DNA of 64,000 nt from Actinomycetota bacterium (GCA_030645495.1 JAUSLV010000018.1:582109-646108); one strand, 5' to 3'; numbered from the stretch's first letter, positions 37,756 to 46,847 are shown. The notes: a model not told the origin generated them from the letters alone. Numbers and translations: made by a program.

Positions 37756-38478
37756 ATGGCACAGCCGCCCCCGCTCATCGCCATCTGTGCCCGCGTGCTC
37801 ACGTTCTCCGACGAAGGCAAACGCGATGCATTCTCCAGCAGTCAGCCGTACAGCCGCGCCGTTGCGCGAGCCGGCGGGGTTCCCGTGCTCGTCCCTCCGA
37901 TCAAGGAGCTGTCGTCGAACGCGGCCACCGTGCTGCAGCACTTCGACGGCGTGCTGCTGCCCGGCGGTGGCGACGTCGATCCGGCGCGCTACGGCCAGGA
38001 GCCCGACGAGGACACGGTGTACGGCATCGTGAAGGCGCACGATGATCTCGACATCGCGATCTGCCACGCGGCCATCGAGCTCGATCTGCCGATGCTCGCG
38101 CTGTGCCGTGGCATGCAAGTACTCAACGTTGCGCTCGGCGGAACGCTGGTGCAGGACATCGCCAACGACGACCACTGGATGCGCGAGCACACGGTGACCC
38201 TCGCCGAGGGCAGCAAGATCGCCAAGGCGTGCGGTACCACCATGCTCGAGCACTGCCACTCGGTGCACCATCAAGGGCTCGACATGCTGGCCCCATCGCT
38301 CGTGCCGGTGGGGTGGGCAACTGGCGGCCAACTCGAAGCGGTCGAGCTGCCGTCGGCCTCGTGGATCGTGGGCGCGCAATGGCACCCCGAGGACACCGCG
38401 CCGCACAAACCGCAGCAGCAGGCGCTGTACGACGAGCTGGTGCGGCGCGCGGCGGCGCGCGCGCACGCCATAGGCTGA
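37756..38478 (+). CDS. C26-family gamma-glutamyl hydrolase (PuuD-like), copy 1
   Basis: The 240-residue cytosolic peptidase has the PuuD signature VLLPGGGDVDPARYGQ, the nucleophile Cys in ALCRGMQVLNVALGG, and the His/Glu pair in AQWHPED. In E. coli PuuD releases GABA from gamma-glutamyl-GABA in putrescine catabolism. Here it faces an aldehyde dehydrogenase and permease across a shared promoter, as in puu-type clusters, but the PuuA-like ligase is not in the window. The open frame further upstream is antisense to the dehydrogenase gene and is a shadow. Confidence 0.85.
   Translation: MAQPPPLIAICARVLTFSDEGKRDAFSSSQPYSRAVARAGGVPVLVPPIKELSSNAATVLQHFDGVLLPGGGDVDPARYGQEPDEDTVYGIVKAHDDLDIAICHAAIELDLPMLALCRGMQVLNVALGGTLVQDIANDDHWMREHTVTLAEGSKIAKACGTTMLEHCHSVHHQGLDMLAPSLVPVGWATGGQLEAVELPSASWIVGAQWHPEDTAPHKPQQQALYDELVRRAAARAHAIG
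38471..38476 (+). promoter_or_regulatory. -10 hexamer of the second C26 gene
   Basis: TAGGCT ends 6 nt before ATG 38483 and overlaps the last codons of copy 1. Copy 2 may therefore have its own leaderless transcript in addition to readthrough. Confidence 0.4.
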
Positions 38479-38482
38479 GCCG

Positions 38483-39175
38483 ATGGCTGCTCCCCTGGTC
38501 CTGATCGTCGGGCGCTTGGCCGACGAGGCCAAGGGCGTGCGCGGCGAGCCGTTCGCTGTCGGACGGCGCTACTTCGAGGCGGTGGCGCGAGCGGGTGGCG
38601 TGCCGCTGATGCTGCCGCCGATCACGTCGCTGGCCAATGAAGTGCCCACGCTGCTCGACCGTGTCGACGCAGTGGTGCTGCACGGTGGCGGCGATGTCGA
38701 CCCACGGCGCTACGGGCAGCAGCCGACGGCCGAGCAGCTGTACGGAGTGGTGCACGAGCACGACGAGATCGAGCTGGCCGTGGTGCACGCGGCACTACAG
38801 CACGACCTGCCGATGCTGGCCATCTGTCGCGGGCTGCAAGTGCTCAACGTTGCCCTCGGCGGTTCGCTGCAACAAGACATCGGCACCGAGTCGCACTGGT
38901 TCGCGTACCACGAGGTGACGCTCGATCCGGCCTCGCGGATCGCCGAGGCGGTCGGCACCGCCGCACCGCGCGCCTGCCACTGTGTGCACCACCAGGCGCT
39001 CGATCGTGTGGCCGCCGACCTGCAGGTGGTGGGCCGCACCGCCGATGGCATCGTGCACGCGTGCGAACTCCCAGCCGCGCGCTGGGTGGTGGCCACCCAA
39101 TGGCACCCAGAGGATTCGGCCGCAACCGACCCCGAACAGCAAGCCCTGTTCGACGCCCTCCTGCGCCACTGCTAG
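38483..39175 (+). CDS. C26-family gamma-glutamyl hydrolase (PuuD-like), copy 2
   Basis: The 230-residue paralogue of the preceding gene has the same landmarks: VLHGGGDVDPRRYGQ, AICRGLQVLNVALGGSLQQDI and TQWHPED, with all catalytic residues kept. The two are clearly related but diverged (e.g. LLPGGG against LHGGG), so the tandem duplication is not recent. Distinct gamma-glutamyl substrates are likely. Four bp separate it from copy 1. Confidence 0.85.
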   Translation: MAAPLVLIVGRLADEAKGVRGEPFAVGRRYFEAVARAGGVPLMLPPITSLANEVPTLLDRVDAVVLHGGGDVDPRRYGQQPTAEQLYGVVHEHDEIELAVVHAALQHDLPMLAICRGLQVLNVALGGSLQQDIGTESHWFAYHEVTLDPASRIAEAVGTAAPRACHCVHHQALDRVAADLQVVGRTADGIVHACELPAARWVVATQWHPEDSAATDPEQQALFDALLRHC

Positions 39176-39198
39176 CCCCCAACCCTCCCCGTCCATCC

Positions 39199-39290
39199 GG
39201 TCGGGCGCGATTTGGCCCGCTGGTGACCACACCCCGACCCACGGGCGCGATTCGTACGCTCGGCGGTAGGAGATCGCGCCCGTGGGCGCG
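39199..39290. repeat. left inverted-repeat arm of the nuclease cassette
   Basis: 92 bp matching the reverse complement of 40288-40379 at 78 positions without gaps. It holds two direct copies of GGGCGCGATT and an internal 11-bp inverted repeat (ACGGGCGCGAT at 39241-39251 and ATCGCGCCCGT at 39273-39283). Confidence 0.85.
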
Positions 39291-39355
39291 AGAGGCACCG
39301 GCGATATGTTGGCCGCGACTTCCCCCTCCTGTACTCCAACGCACAAGGAGGGATC

Positions 39356-40285
39356 ATGCCGATCTGGCGTTCCCGTGTCGACGATTGGTTCCGCACCCAC
39401 CACGGGGTGATCAGCCTGCCCCAGCTCCGCCTGCTGGGCTGCTCGCCCAGCACCGTGCAACGCATGGTCGCCCGCGGCGAGCTCACACCGCTACTACCCG
39501 GCGTGTTCCGCAGCGCGCAGTGGCCCGAGAGCGAGATGCAGTGGCTGGCTGCCGCGTGCGCCCGCAACCCGCTGGCGGCGGTGGCATTCACCACCGCCTG
39601 CAGGGAGTGGCACTACCGACGGGTCGACGACCTGCGTCTGCACCTACTCGTGCCCCATGGCTCCACGCCGCTGATGGAACCATTCGTGGTGCATCGCTGC
39701 CGACGCATCGACCCGGTCGACATCGTCGAGCGAGAGGATGGCATTCGGCTCACCAGCCCGCCGCGCACGCTGTTCGACAGCGCGGACCTGCTGGGCCTCG
39801 CGGCATCGCGCAGCGTGCTCGAGCAGATCCTCAATGAGCGGATGTGCACCATCGACACGGTCGTCGACACCTTCGTGCGCCTCGGGCATCCGAACCGACC
39901 CGGCACGCAGACGATGCGCGCCGTCCTCGGCTCGCGCCCGAAGTGGCGCCGCGCGCTGCAGTCCGACCTGGAGTTCCGGGTTCTGGAGATGATCGAGCGC
40001 ATGGGGCTACCAACGCCGTTGCCCCAGTGCCCTGTTCAACTGCTCGACGGCAGGATCATCCACCTCGACTTCGGTTGGCCCGAGTGGCGTGTCGGGCTGG
40101 AGATCGACGACCCGGCGTGGCACGACGGCGTGCAGGAACGGCACTCCGACATGGGGCGCGACCGCAAGGCGGCGGTCGTCGGGTGGCAGGTGCTGCGGGC
40201 GTCGAAGATCGATGTCGACGGCGCGCTCGCCGATGCCGTCGACGACGTCGCGAGCGTGATCCGCCGTCGCCGCCTCGCGGCATGA
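39356..40285 (+). CDS. AbiEi-like N-domain fused to DUF559/Vsr-type endonuclease domain
   Basis: The 309-residue protein starts with a winged-helix domain of the AbiEi antitoxin type (THHGVISLPQLRLLGCSPSTVQRMVARGEL, then LPGVFRS, about 1-55). The C-terminal 110 residues resemble DUF559/very-short-patch-repair-like nucleases: E206 in SDLEFRVLEMIERMG, D238 in HLDFGWPEWR, E249 and D251 in VGLEIDDPAWH, then RDRKAAVVGWQVLRASK. The PD-(D/E)xK core residues appear intact. It has a strong Shine-Dalgarno (AAGGAGG, 5 nt spacing), unlike its leaderless neighbours, and is enclosed by the inverted repeats. No toxin partner is adjacent. The biological role of this widespread actinobacterial family is not established. 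Confidence 0.75.
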   Translation: MPIWRSRVDDWFRTHHGVISLPQLRLLGCSPSTVQRMVARGELTPLLPGVFRSAQWPESEMQWLAAACARNPLAAVAFTTACREWHYRRVDDLRLHLLVPHGSTPLMEPFVVHRCRRIDPVDIVEREDGIRLTSPPRTLFDSADLLGLAASRSVLEQILNERMCTIDTVVDTFVRLGHPNRPGTQTMRAVLGSRPKWRRALQSDLEFRVLEMIERMGLPTPLPQCPVQLLDGRIIHLDFGWPEWRVGLEIDDPAWHDGVQERHSDMGRDRKAAVVGWQVLRASKIDVDGALADAVDDVASVIRRRRLAA

Positions 40286-40287
40286 TC

Positions 40288-40379
40288 CGCGCCCACGGGC
40301 GCGCTTCCCAGCCACCACGCGTACGAATCGCGCCCGCGGGTCGGTGGGTGGTCACGAGCGGGGCGAATCGCGCCCGACC
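40288..40379. repeat. right inverted-repeat arm of the nuclease cassette
   Basis: Mirror of 39199-39290. AATCGCGCCC occurs at 40326-40335 and 40366-40375. The arm begins 2 bp after the nuclease stop codon, and the region ends against the nuoN stop on the other strand. Confidence 0.85.
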
Positions 40380-40397
40380 CTGCTCGGTGAGGGTGGG

Positions 40398-41909
40398 TCA
40401 GGGGGCGGCGTGGATCAGCCAGTCGGGGAAGAACCCGACGGCGAGAGTGAAGCCCACGGAGAGGGTGATCGCCACGTTGAGCAGCACGGGCACGCGCACG
40501 GCTTCGCGGGCATCGTCGCCGACCTCGGGGTCGGCGATCCACATGCTGATCATGATCCGCAGGTAGAGGAAAGCGGCGATCACAGCCGACACCATCGCGA
40601 TGATCGCCAGCGCGTAGCTGTGGGTGCGCACGCCATCGCCGATCACGCCGAACTTGGCGACGAAGCCGCTGGTGAGCGGCACACCCGCTTGGGCCAGCAA
40701 CAGCACGGTCATGCCCAACGCGAGCGCCGGCTTGGTGCGGCCGAGGCCTCGGAAGCCGGCCAGATCGGTGGCGCCGTCACCCGTGCGGCCCACGGCCGTG
40801 ATCACGCCGAACGTACCGCCGACGAGCACGGTGTACACCAGCAGGTAGATCAGCACCGACGACACGCCGGTGCTGATGAGGCCCGCACGGGCGTCGTGCG
40901 CGGCGGCTTCGACGCCCACGAGGATGTAGCCGGCGTGGCTGATGGAGGAGAAGGCCAGCATGCGCTTCACGTTGGTCTGCACCACGGCCATCACCGAACC
41001 GCCCACGAGCGTCAGCACCGCCAGCAGCCAGATGGCGGGGCGGTAGTCGGCTGCCCAGGTGGGAAGCGCCATCAGCAGCACGCGCAGCATCGCCGCGAAC
41101 GCTGCGGCCTTGCCCACCGATGCCATGAACGCGGTGACCGGCGTGGGGGCACCTTCGTACACGTCGGGCGACCAGAAGTGGAACGGCACCGCGGCGACCT
41201 TGAACGCGAGGCCCACCAGCAGCAGCGCGATACCCGCCAGCAGCAGGGTCTCCTTGCTGCGGTCGAGCACGATCACATTCTCGGAGGCCGCCAGGATCTT
41301 GCCGAGGTTGGTGCTGCCGGTGCTGCCGTACACCAGTGAGACCCCGTACAACAGGAACGCCGACGAGAAGCCACCGAGGATGAAGTATTTGAGGCCGCTC
41401 TCCTGGCTGGCGGCGCGCTTGCGGTGGCTGGCGGCCATCACGTAGAGCGCGATCGACAGGATCTCGAGGCCGAGGAACAGCACGATCAGGTCGTTGGCGG
41501 TGCCCATCACGACGGCACCGATCGCGGCCAGCAGGTACAGCGCGTACAACTCGGGGCCGTCGATGCCTTCGCGGCGCAGGTAGTCGTCGGTGAGCAGCGC
41601 AGCCAAGATCACGCCCACGCAGACCGTGATCGCGATCCACACACCCGGCTTGTCGAGCCACATCGCGTCGCCCACGAGGGTCTTGGTGCCCTCGTGATTG
41701 ATGCGGTTCCAGAGGATGAACGACATCACCGCGGCGGCACCGGCGACGGCCACCGTGAACAGCGCGTAGCAGCGCTTGGGCCACGCTGGCATGAGCGCGC
41801 CCACCACGAGCAGCACCATCGCACCGCCCAGCAAGATCAGGATCGGCGAAAGCGCGAACCAATCGACCTTCGGGCCCTGCAATGTGTCGGCGGCGAGCAA
41901 CGCGCCCAT
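40398..41909 (-). CDS. nuoN: complex I subunit NuoN, 14-subunit operon
   Basis: The 503-residue antiporter-like subunit has FLGLEILSIALYVMAAS with the TM5 Glu, VPFHFWSPDVYEGAPTPVTAF, and TNVKRMLAFSSISHAGY. It is the last gene of the long bc-complex I superoperon. The start ATG overlaps the nuoM stop by 1 base. Confidence 0.95.
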   Translation of the reverse strand: MGALLAADTLQGPKVDWFALSPILILLGGAMVLLVVGALMPAWPKRCYALFTVAVAGAAAVMSFILWNRINHEGTKTLVGDAMWLDKPGVWIAITVCVGVILAALLTDDYLRREGIDGPELYALYLLAAIGAVVMGTANDLIVLFLGLEILSIALYVMAASHRKRAASQESGLKYFILGGFSSAFLLYGVSLVYGSTGSTNLGKILAASENVIVLDRSKETLLLAGIALLLVGLAFKVAAVPFHFWSPDVYEGAPTPVTAFMASVGKAAAFAAMLRVLLMALPTWAADYRPAIWLLAVLTLVGGSVMAVVQTNVKRMLAFSSISHAGYILVGVEAAAHDARAGLISTGVSSVLIYLLVYTVLVGGTFGVITAVGRTGDGATDLAGFRGLGRTKPALALGMTVLLLAQAGVPLTSGFVAKFGVIGDGVRTHSYALAIIAMVSAVIAAFLYLRIMISMWIADPEVGDDAREAVRVPVLLNVAITLSVGFTLAVGFFPDWLIHAAP

Positions 41910-43447
41910 CAGCCCTCTCCCTCGTGCGATTCCACCGGCTCCGCGGGTGCGGGAAGCTTGAAGTCACTGTTCTCGCTCACGTGCGTGAGCAACTTGTCGA
42001 CCGACGGCTGAATGCGGTCGAGCATCGGCTTCGGGTACAGGCCGCAGAACACGATCAAGCCGATGAAGGGCAGCAACAACATGCCCTCCTTCCACTTGAG
42101 CTCGGCGAACGACTTGTTGTCCTCGTCGGGCTCGCCGTGGAACACCCGCTGGTACGCCCACAGCAGGTACAGCGCAGCGAGGATCACCCCGCTGGCGGCC
42201 ACGACGACCCACCAGCGAGCGGTGGCGAACGAGCCGATCAAGATCATGAACTCACCGACGAAACCGTTGAGCCCGGGCACGCCGATGCTGGACAGCATCA
42301 CGACCGTGAAGGCTGCGGCGAACACCGGCGCCACCTTCTGCAAGCCCTTCAACTTCGAGATCTCACGAGTGTGCCTGCGCTCGTAGATCATCCCGACGAG
42401 GATGAACAACGCGCCGGTGCTGATGCCGTGGTTCACCATCTGCATCACACCGCCGGTGATCGCCGACGAGGTGAGCGCGAACGTGCCGAGCACGATGAAG
42501 CCGAGGTGGGCCACCGACGAGTAGGCGACGAGCCGTTTGAGGTCGGTTTGCATCGTGGCCGCAATCGCGCCCCAGATGATGCCGATGACCGCGAGCGTGA
42601 GGAACAGCGGGCGCGACCACACTGCGGCCTCAGGGAACAGGTACACCCCGAAGCGCAGCAAGCCGTAAGTGCCCATCTTCAGCAACACGCCGGCGAGGAT
42701 CACCGAACCGCCGGTGGGCGCCTGCGTGTGCGCGTCGGGCAGCCAGGTGTGCAGGGGGAACAATGGCACCTTCACGGCAAACGCAATCGCGAACGCGAAG
42801 AACAACCATCGCCCGGTACTGGCGGCGAAGTCGGCGTTCTCGGCGATCTTGATCAGGTCGAACGTGATCTGCCCGTTGTCGGCCTTTGCCAGCACCGCCG
42901 TGGCGATGATGCCCACGAGCATGAACGCCGAGCCGATCATCGTGAACAGGAAGAACTTCGTGGCTGCGTAGATGCGGTTGTCGTAGCCCCAGCCGCCGAT
43001 GAGGAAGTACATCGGCACGAGCACGATCTCGAAGAAGACGAAGAACAAGAACAGGTCGAGGCTGATGAACGAACCCATCACCCCGGCCTCGAGCAGCAGC
43101 ATCCACGACAAGTAGCGCTTGTGGTCGTGGTGCGGATCGATGCCGGCGATCACCAGCGGGAACAGCACACCGGTGAGCACCACGAGGAACAGCGAGATGC
43201 CGTCGATGCCGAGGTGCCACGAAATTCCCCACGCCTTGATCCACTCGTGTTGCGAGGTGAACTGGAACCCGGCGTCGTCGGTGGCGAAACCCGCCAGCAG
43301 CCACACCGACATGCCGCCGGTGAGCACGCTGGTGACAAGCGCGGTGACCTTCACGAGGTCGGGGTGGCGCTTAGAGACCAGCGCCACCAGCACCGAGCCG
43401 ATGGCCGGCACGAGCACCAGCATCGTGAGAATCGGGAAGTCGGTCAC
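41909..43447 (-). CDS. nuoM: complex I subunit NuoM, 14-subunit operon
   Basis: The 512-residue antiporter-like subunit has LGIDGISLFLVVLTGVLFPL, FFVFFEIVLVPMYFLIGGWG, FPLHTWLPDAHTQAPTGGSVI, and TDLKRLVAYSSVAHLGF. The GTG start overlaps the nuoL stop as GTGA; the much longer open frame upstream is a shadow of nuoL. It lacks the His-rich loop found in the other NuoM. Confidence 0.95.
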   Translation of the reverse strand: MTDFPILTMLVLVPAIGSVLVALVSKRHPDLVKVTALVTSVLTGGMSVWLLAGFATDDAGFQFTSQHEWIKAWGISWHLGIDGISLFLVVLTGVLFPLVIAGIDPHHDHKRYLSWMLLLEAGVMGSFISLDLFLFFVFFEIVLVPMYFLIGGWGYDNRIYAATKFFLFTMIGSAFMLVGIIATAVLAKADNGQITFDLIKIAENADFAASTGRWLFFAFAIAFAVKVPLFPLHTWLPDAHTQAPTGGSVILAGVLLKMGTYGLLRFGVYLFPEAAVWSRPLFLTLAVIGIIWGAIAATMQTDLKRLVAYSSVAHLGFIVLGTFALTSSAITGGVMQMVNHGISTGALFILVGMIYERRHTREISKLKGLQKVAPVFAAAFTVVMLSSIGVPGLNGFVGEFMILIGSFATARWWVVVAASGVILAALYLLWAYQRVFHGEPDEDNKSFAELKWKEGMLLLPFIGLIVFCGLYPKPMLDRIQPSVDKLLTHVSENSDFKLPAPAEPVESHEGEG

Positions 43448-45330
43448 AGCAGGCCTCGAATCACGACGAACCACACGAGCAGCAGCACGACGCCCGAGCC
43501 GATGGCTGCGGCGTAGTTGCGAACGTTGCCGCTCTGCAGCAGCCGCACCTTGCCGGCCGTGCCGCGCACGAGCGCACCCGAACCGTTGACCGCGCCGTCG
43601 ACGACGTGCGCATCGGCCCACGCAACGCCGTCGAAGGCCTTCCGGCCGGGCCCGCCCATGAAGGCGCTGACCGTGCTGTCGTAGCGCCAGGCGTCGGCGA
43701 GGATCTGCGGCTCGATGGCCTTGAACTTCCTGAAGTAGTAGACCGCGTAGGCACCGGCGATTCCGACGAGACCGACGGCGATCGCCACCAGCGCCAGCGG
43801 CAGCTTGGCGGTGTCGCTCTCGTGCACGCCGACGACGGGCTCGAGCCACAGGGCCAGCCGCTCGGTCGTCGTCTTGAACGGCAGGTTCATCGCGCCACCC
43901 ACCAGCGACAACACGGCCAACACCACCAGCGGCGTCACCATCGTCCACGGGCTCTCGTGCGGCTGCAGGTCGCCGTGAGCGCCGTTCTCCTCGTGGGCGT
44001 CGTGCCAGCGGGCCTTGCCGTAGAACACCATGATCACCTGGCGAGTCATGTAGTACGCGGTCAGCAAGGCGGTGACGAGGCCGACGATCCAGAGCACGAT
44101 GTTCTTGTCGTACGCGGCGAGCAGGATGTCGTCCTTGCTCCAGAAGCCGGCGAACGGCGGCACACCGGCGATCGCCAGCCAACCCACGATGAACGTGCCG
44201 GCAGTGATGGGCATCACCTTGCGCAGGGCACCCATGCGACGCATGTCTTGCTCGTGGTGCATGCCGTGGATCACCGAGCCGGCACCGAGGAACAACAGCG
44301 CCTTGAAGAACGCGTGCGTGACCATGTGGAAGATGGCGGCGGTGTACGCGCCCGAGCCGACGGCGAGGAACATGTACCCCAGCTGGCTGATCGTGGAGTA
44401 GGCCAGCACCTTCTTGATGTCGTTCTGCGCGACGGCAATCGTGGCGGCGAACAACGCGGTGGCGGCACCGACGATCGCGATGATCGTGGTGGCGTAGCCC
44501 GAGCTGGCGTGCAGCACGGGCCCGATGCGGCACATCAGGTACACGCCGGCCGTGACCATCGTGGCCGCGTGGATCAGCGCCGACACCGGGGTGGGGCCTT
44601 CCATCGCGTCGGGCAGCCACAAGAACAGCGGTAGCTGAGCGCTCTTGCCGCAAGCGCCGATGAACGCGAACAGGGCGATGGCCGTGGCGGTGCTGGTGGC
44701 CAGGCCGTGAGCGGCGCCGTTGATCGCCGAATAGTCGAGCGAGCCGACGGCCCAGAAGGCGAAGAACATCGCCATCATGAAGCCCCAGTCGCCCACGCGG
44801 TTGGTGACGAACGCCTTCTTGCCGGCCGTCGCCGCCGAGTCCTTCTCGTGCCAGAAGCTGATCAGCAGGTACGAGCAGGTGCCCACGCCTTCCCAGCCGA
44901 GGAACGTGACGAGCATGTTCGAGCCGAGCACCAGCATCAGCATGCTGAAGGCGAACAGGTTGAGGTAGAGGAAGAACTTGCTGAAGCGCGGGTCGCCGTG
45001 CATGTAGCCCACCGCGTAGAGATGGATCAGCGAGCCGATCCCGGTGACGAACAGGCACATCGTGATGCTGAGCGGATCGGCGAGGAACGCGAGATCGATG
45101 TGCGCGCTGCCGAGCGGCACCCACTGGAACAGCGTCTTCACGTGATGGCGCTCTTCCGCGGTCTTCGACATCAGGTCGAAGAACACGCCGACGGTGACCA
45201 CGAACGAAGCACCGACCATCGCCGTGGCGAAGTAGCCGGCCTTGGGGTCGCCCAGCTTGCGGCCGAACAACAGGATGCACACGAACCCGGCGAGGGGCAG
45301 TGCGGGGATGAGCCAGACGACGTCGAGCAT
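43444..45330 (-). CDS. nuoL: complex I subunit NuoL, 14-subunit operon
   Basis: The 628-residue antiporter-like subunit is of usual length. It has GWEGVGTCSYLLISFWHEKDSA, LPLFLWLPDAMEGPTPVSALIHA, and NDIKKVLAYSTISQLGYM. The C-terminal part provides the lateral helix (ARWHDAHEENGAHGD precedes it). An in-frame GTG one codon upstream (45333) is an equally possible start. Confidence 0.94.
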   Translation of the reverse strand: MLDVVWLIPALPLAGFVCILLFGRKLGDPKAGYFATAMVGASFVVTVGVFFDLMSKTAEERHHVKTLFQWVPLGSAHIDLAFLADPLSITMCLFVTGIGSLIHLYAVGYMHGDPRFSKFFLYLNLFAFSMLMLVLGSNMLVTFLGWEGVGTCSYLLISFWHEKDSAATAGKKAFVTNRVGDWGFMMAMFFAFWAVGSLDYSAINGAAHGLATSTATAIALFAFIGACGKSAQLPLFLWLPDAMEGPTPVSALIHAATMVTAGVYLMCRIGPVLHASSGYATTIIAIVGAATALFAATIAVAQNDIKKVLAYSTISQLGYMFLAVGSGAYTAAIFHMVTHAFFKALLFLGAGSVIHGMHHEQDMRRMGALRKVMPITAGTFIVGWLAIAGVPPFAGFWSKDDILLAAYDKNIVLWIVGLVTALLTAYYMTRQVIMVFYGKARWHDAHEENGAHGDLQPHESPWTMVTPLVVLAVLSLVGGAMNLPFKTTTERLALWLEPVVGVHESDTAKLPLALVAIAVGLVGIAGAYAVYYFRKFKAIEPQILADAWRYDSTVSAFMGGPGRKAFDGVAWADAHVVDGAVNGSGALVRGTAGKVRLLQSGNVRNYAAAIGSGVVLLLVWFVVIRGLL

Positions 45331-45334
45331 CACA

Positions 45335-45652
45335 TCAACCCTTCAACTCGGACAGGTCGTCGGTGGTGGCGTTCGGCTTGTGGCGCAGGATCGCGACGAC
45401 GATGCCGAGGCCCACCACGACTTCGGCGGCGGCGACCACCATCACGAAGAACACAGTGCTCTCGCCACCGACATCGCCCATCTTCTTCGCGAAGGCCACG
45501 AAGCTGAGGTTGACCGCATTGAGCATCAGTTCGATGCACATGAACAGCACCAACGGGTTGCGGCGCACCATCACGCCGACGACGCCGATCGCGAACAACG
45601 CCGCCGACAACAGCAGGTACCAGGTGGTGGTGGGCTGTATGGCGGCGATCAC
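45335..45652 (-). CDS. nuoK: complex I subunit NuoK, 14-subunit operon
   Basis: The 105-residue MrpC-like subunit has both membrane glutamates (LFMCIELMLNAVNLSF and AAAEVVVGLGIVVAI). The GTG start overlaps the nuoJ stop as GTGA. Confidence 0.94.
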   Translation of the reverse strand: MIAAIQPTTTWYLLLSAALFAIGVVGVMVRRNPLVLFMCIELMLNAVNLSFVAFAKKMGDVGGESTVFFVMVVAAAEVVVGLGIVVAILRHKPNATTDDLSELKG

Positions 45653-46212
45653 TGTGCGCTCCCGGTGACGTACGACTCGCCCTTGCGCGGCTTGCGCGCC
45701 AGGATCACGGTGCCGACCACGGCGATGACGAGTAGCACCGAGGTGAGCTCGAAGGCCAGCACATGGTCGCTGAACACGTCGCGGGCGAGGGCGCGGATGT
45801 TGCCGTCGTGCGGGTCGAGGGCAGCGTCGGTGACGGCCTGGCTGGGCGTCACGACGGGAACTGGGTGCTCTCGCGAAGCGATCACGGCGAGACCGAGCAA
45901 CGACACCAACCCGGCCCCGACGGCGATCGCCACCGGCCGCTGGATCTTGAACGGCTCGACGTGCAGGTTCTCGGCCTGATCGATGCCCAGCAACATGATC
46001 ACGAACAGGAACAGCACCACGATCGCGCCGGCGTAGACGATGACCTCGACGGCGGCGAGGAACTGTGCGTCTTGGGCGACGAACAGCACGGCGATGCCGA
46101 ACAGTGTGAGCACCAGGCTGAGCGCGGCGTGCACCGGATGGGTGCGCACGACCACGCCGACGGCACCGCCCAGCACCATCAGGCCGGCGACAGCGAATAC
46201 GAACAGTTCCAT
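45649..46212 (-). CDS. nuoJ: complex I subunit NuoJ, 14-subunit operon
   Basis: The 187-residue membrane subunit has the pi-bulge segment AAVEVIVYAGAIVVLFLFVIMLLG and a C-terminal helix FELTSVLLVIAVVGTVILARK. The ATG overlaps the nuoI stop by one base. Confidence 0.93.
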   Translation of the reverse strand: MELFVFAVAGLMVLGGAVGVVVRTHPVHAALSLVLTLFGIAVLFVAQDAQFLAAVEVIVYAGAIVVLFLFVIMLLGIDQAENLHVEPFKIQRPVAIAVGAGLVSLLGLAVIASREHPVPVVTPSQAVTDAALDPHDGNIRALARDVFSDHVLAFELTSVLLVIAVVGTVILARKPRKGESYVTGSAQ

Positions 46213-46847
46213 CAGTCGGCCGGCCTTTCTGCGGCGCGCACGCCATAGCCGAGTTCGGTGCTCCATCCGACCTTGCCGACGAAGTCGGCATCGCCGCCGG
46301 GCGCCGTGGCACGCATCCAGCCGCTGGTGAGCAGGTCTTCGCCCTCGCGCCAGTCCTCCCACGGCAGGTGCTGCGGCTTGCCGTCGTCGCCCACGACCAG
46401 CTCGGCCTTCGTGTACACGGCGTCGCGGCGACTGGTGAAGCTGAACTCGAACAGCTTGCTCTCGGTGATCGCCTCGGTGGGGCAGGCTTCCACGCACAGG
46501 TCGCAGTGGATGCACCGCAGGTAATTGATCTCGTACACGAACCCGAAGCGCTCGCCGGGCGAGGTGGGGTTCTGCGGGTCGTTGTCGGCGCCGCGCACGT
46601 GGATGCACTTGGCGGGGCACACGCCGGCGCACAGCTCGCAGCCGATGCACTTTTCCATGCCGTCGTCGTAACGGTTCAGCACATGGCGGCCGTGCAACCG
46701 CTCGGGCTTGGCGATCTTCTCGTCGCGCCCTTCAGTCTTCTTACCCTTCTTGGCCACGCGGCCGCCGGAGTACGGCGTCGTGACCTTCACGCCGCCGAAC
46801 ACCCTGTGCTGTCGCAGCGTGATGAGGAATCCGTCGAGGTAACCCAT
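46212..46847 (-). CDS. nuoI: complex I subunit NuoI (2x[4Fe-4S]), 14-subunit operon
   Basis: The 211-residue subunit has cluster motifs [12 protein letters not shown] and [12 protein letters not shown], preceded by the typical [15 protein letters not shown] region. It has an extended Lys-rich N-terminal segment ([18 protein letters not shown]) and a C-terminal extension not found in the 11-subunit paralogue. Confidence 0.94.
   Translation of the reverse strand: MGYLDGFLITLRQHRVFGGVKVTTPYSGGRVAKKGKKTEGRDEKIAKPERLHGRHVLNRYDDGMEKCIGCELCAGVCPAKCIHVRGADNDPQNPTSPGERFGFVYEINYLRCIHCDLCVEACPTEAITESKLFEFSFTSRRDAVYTKAELVVGDDGKPQHLPWEDWREGEDLLTSGWMRATAPGGDADFVGKVGWSTELGYGVRAAERPAD

Larger units (their letters stand above)
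39183..40393. mobile_element. putative cassette: nuclease gene between long inverted repeats
   Basis: A single gene is bracketed by arms of about 92 bp, 85% identical in inverted orientation and weakly extending to about 106-108 bp. The left arm is 65 bp before the start codon; the right arm begins 2 bp after the stop. The outer ends abut the preceding C26 gene and the nuoN stop. No target-site duplication or transposase is visible. It may be a nuclease-driven mobile unit, or a gene with paired bidirectional terminators or operators. Confidence 0.5.

Noticed and set aside
39199..40379. CRISPR array
   Set aside because: The repeats are two long inverted arms with short internal cores, not evenly spaced direct repeats, and no cas genes are present.
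41909..45280. 1123-codon frame that would fuse upstream sequence to NuoM
   Set aside because: The N-terminal half is an Arg-rich frame-shifted shadow of nuoL. NuoM homology starts at the GTG that overlaps the nuoL stop.
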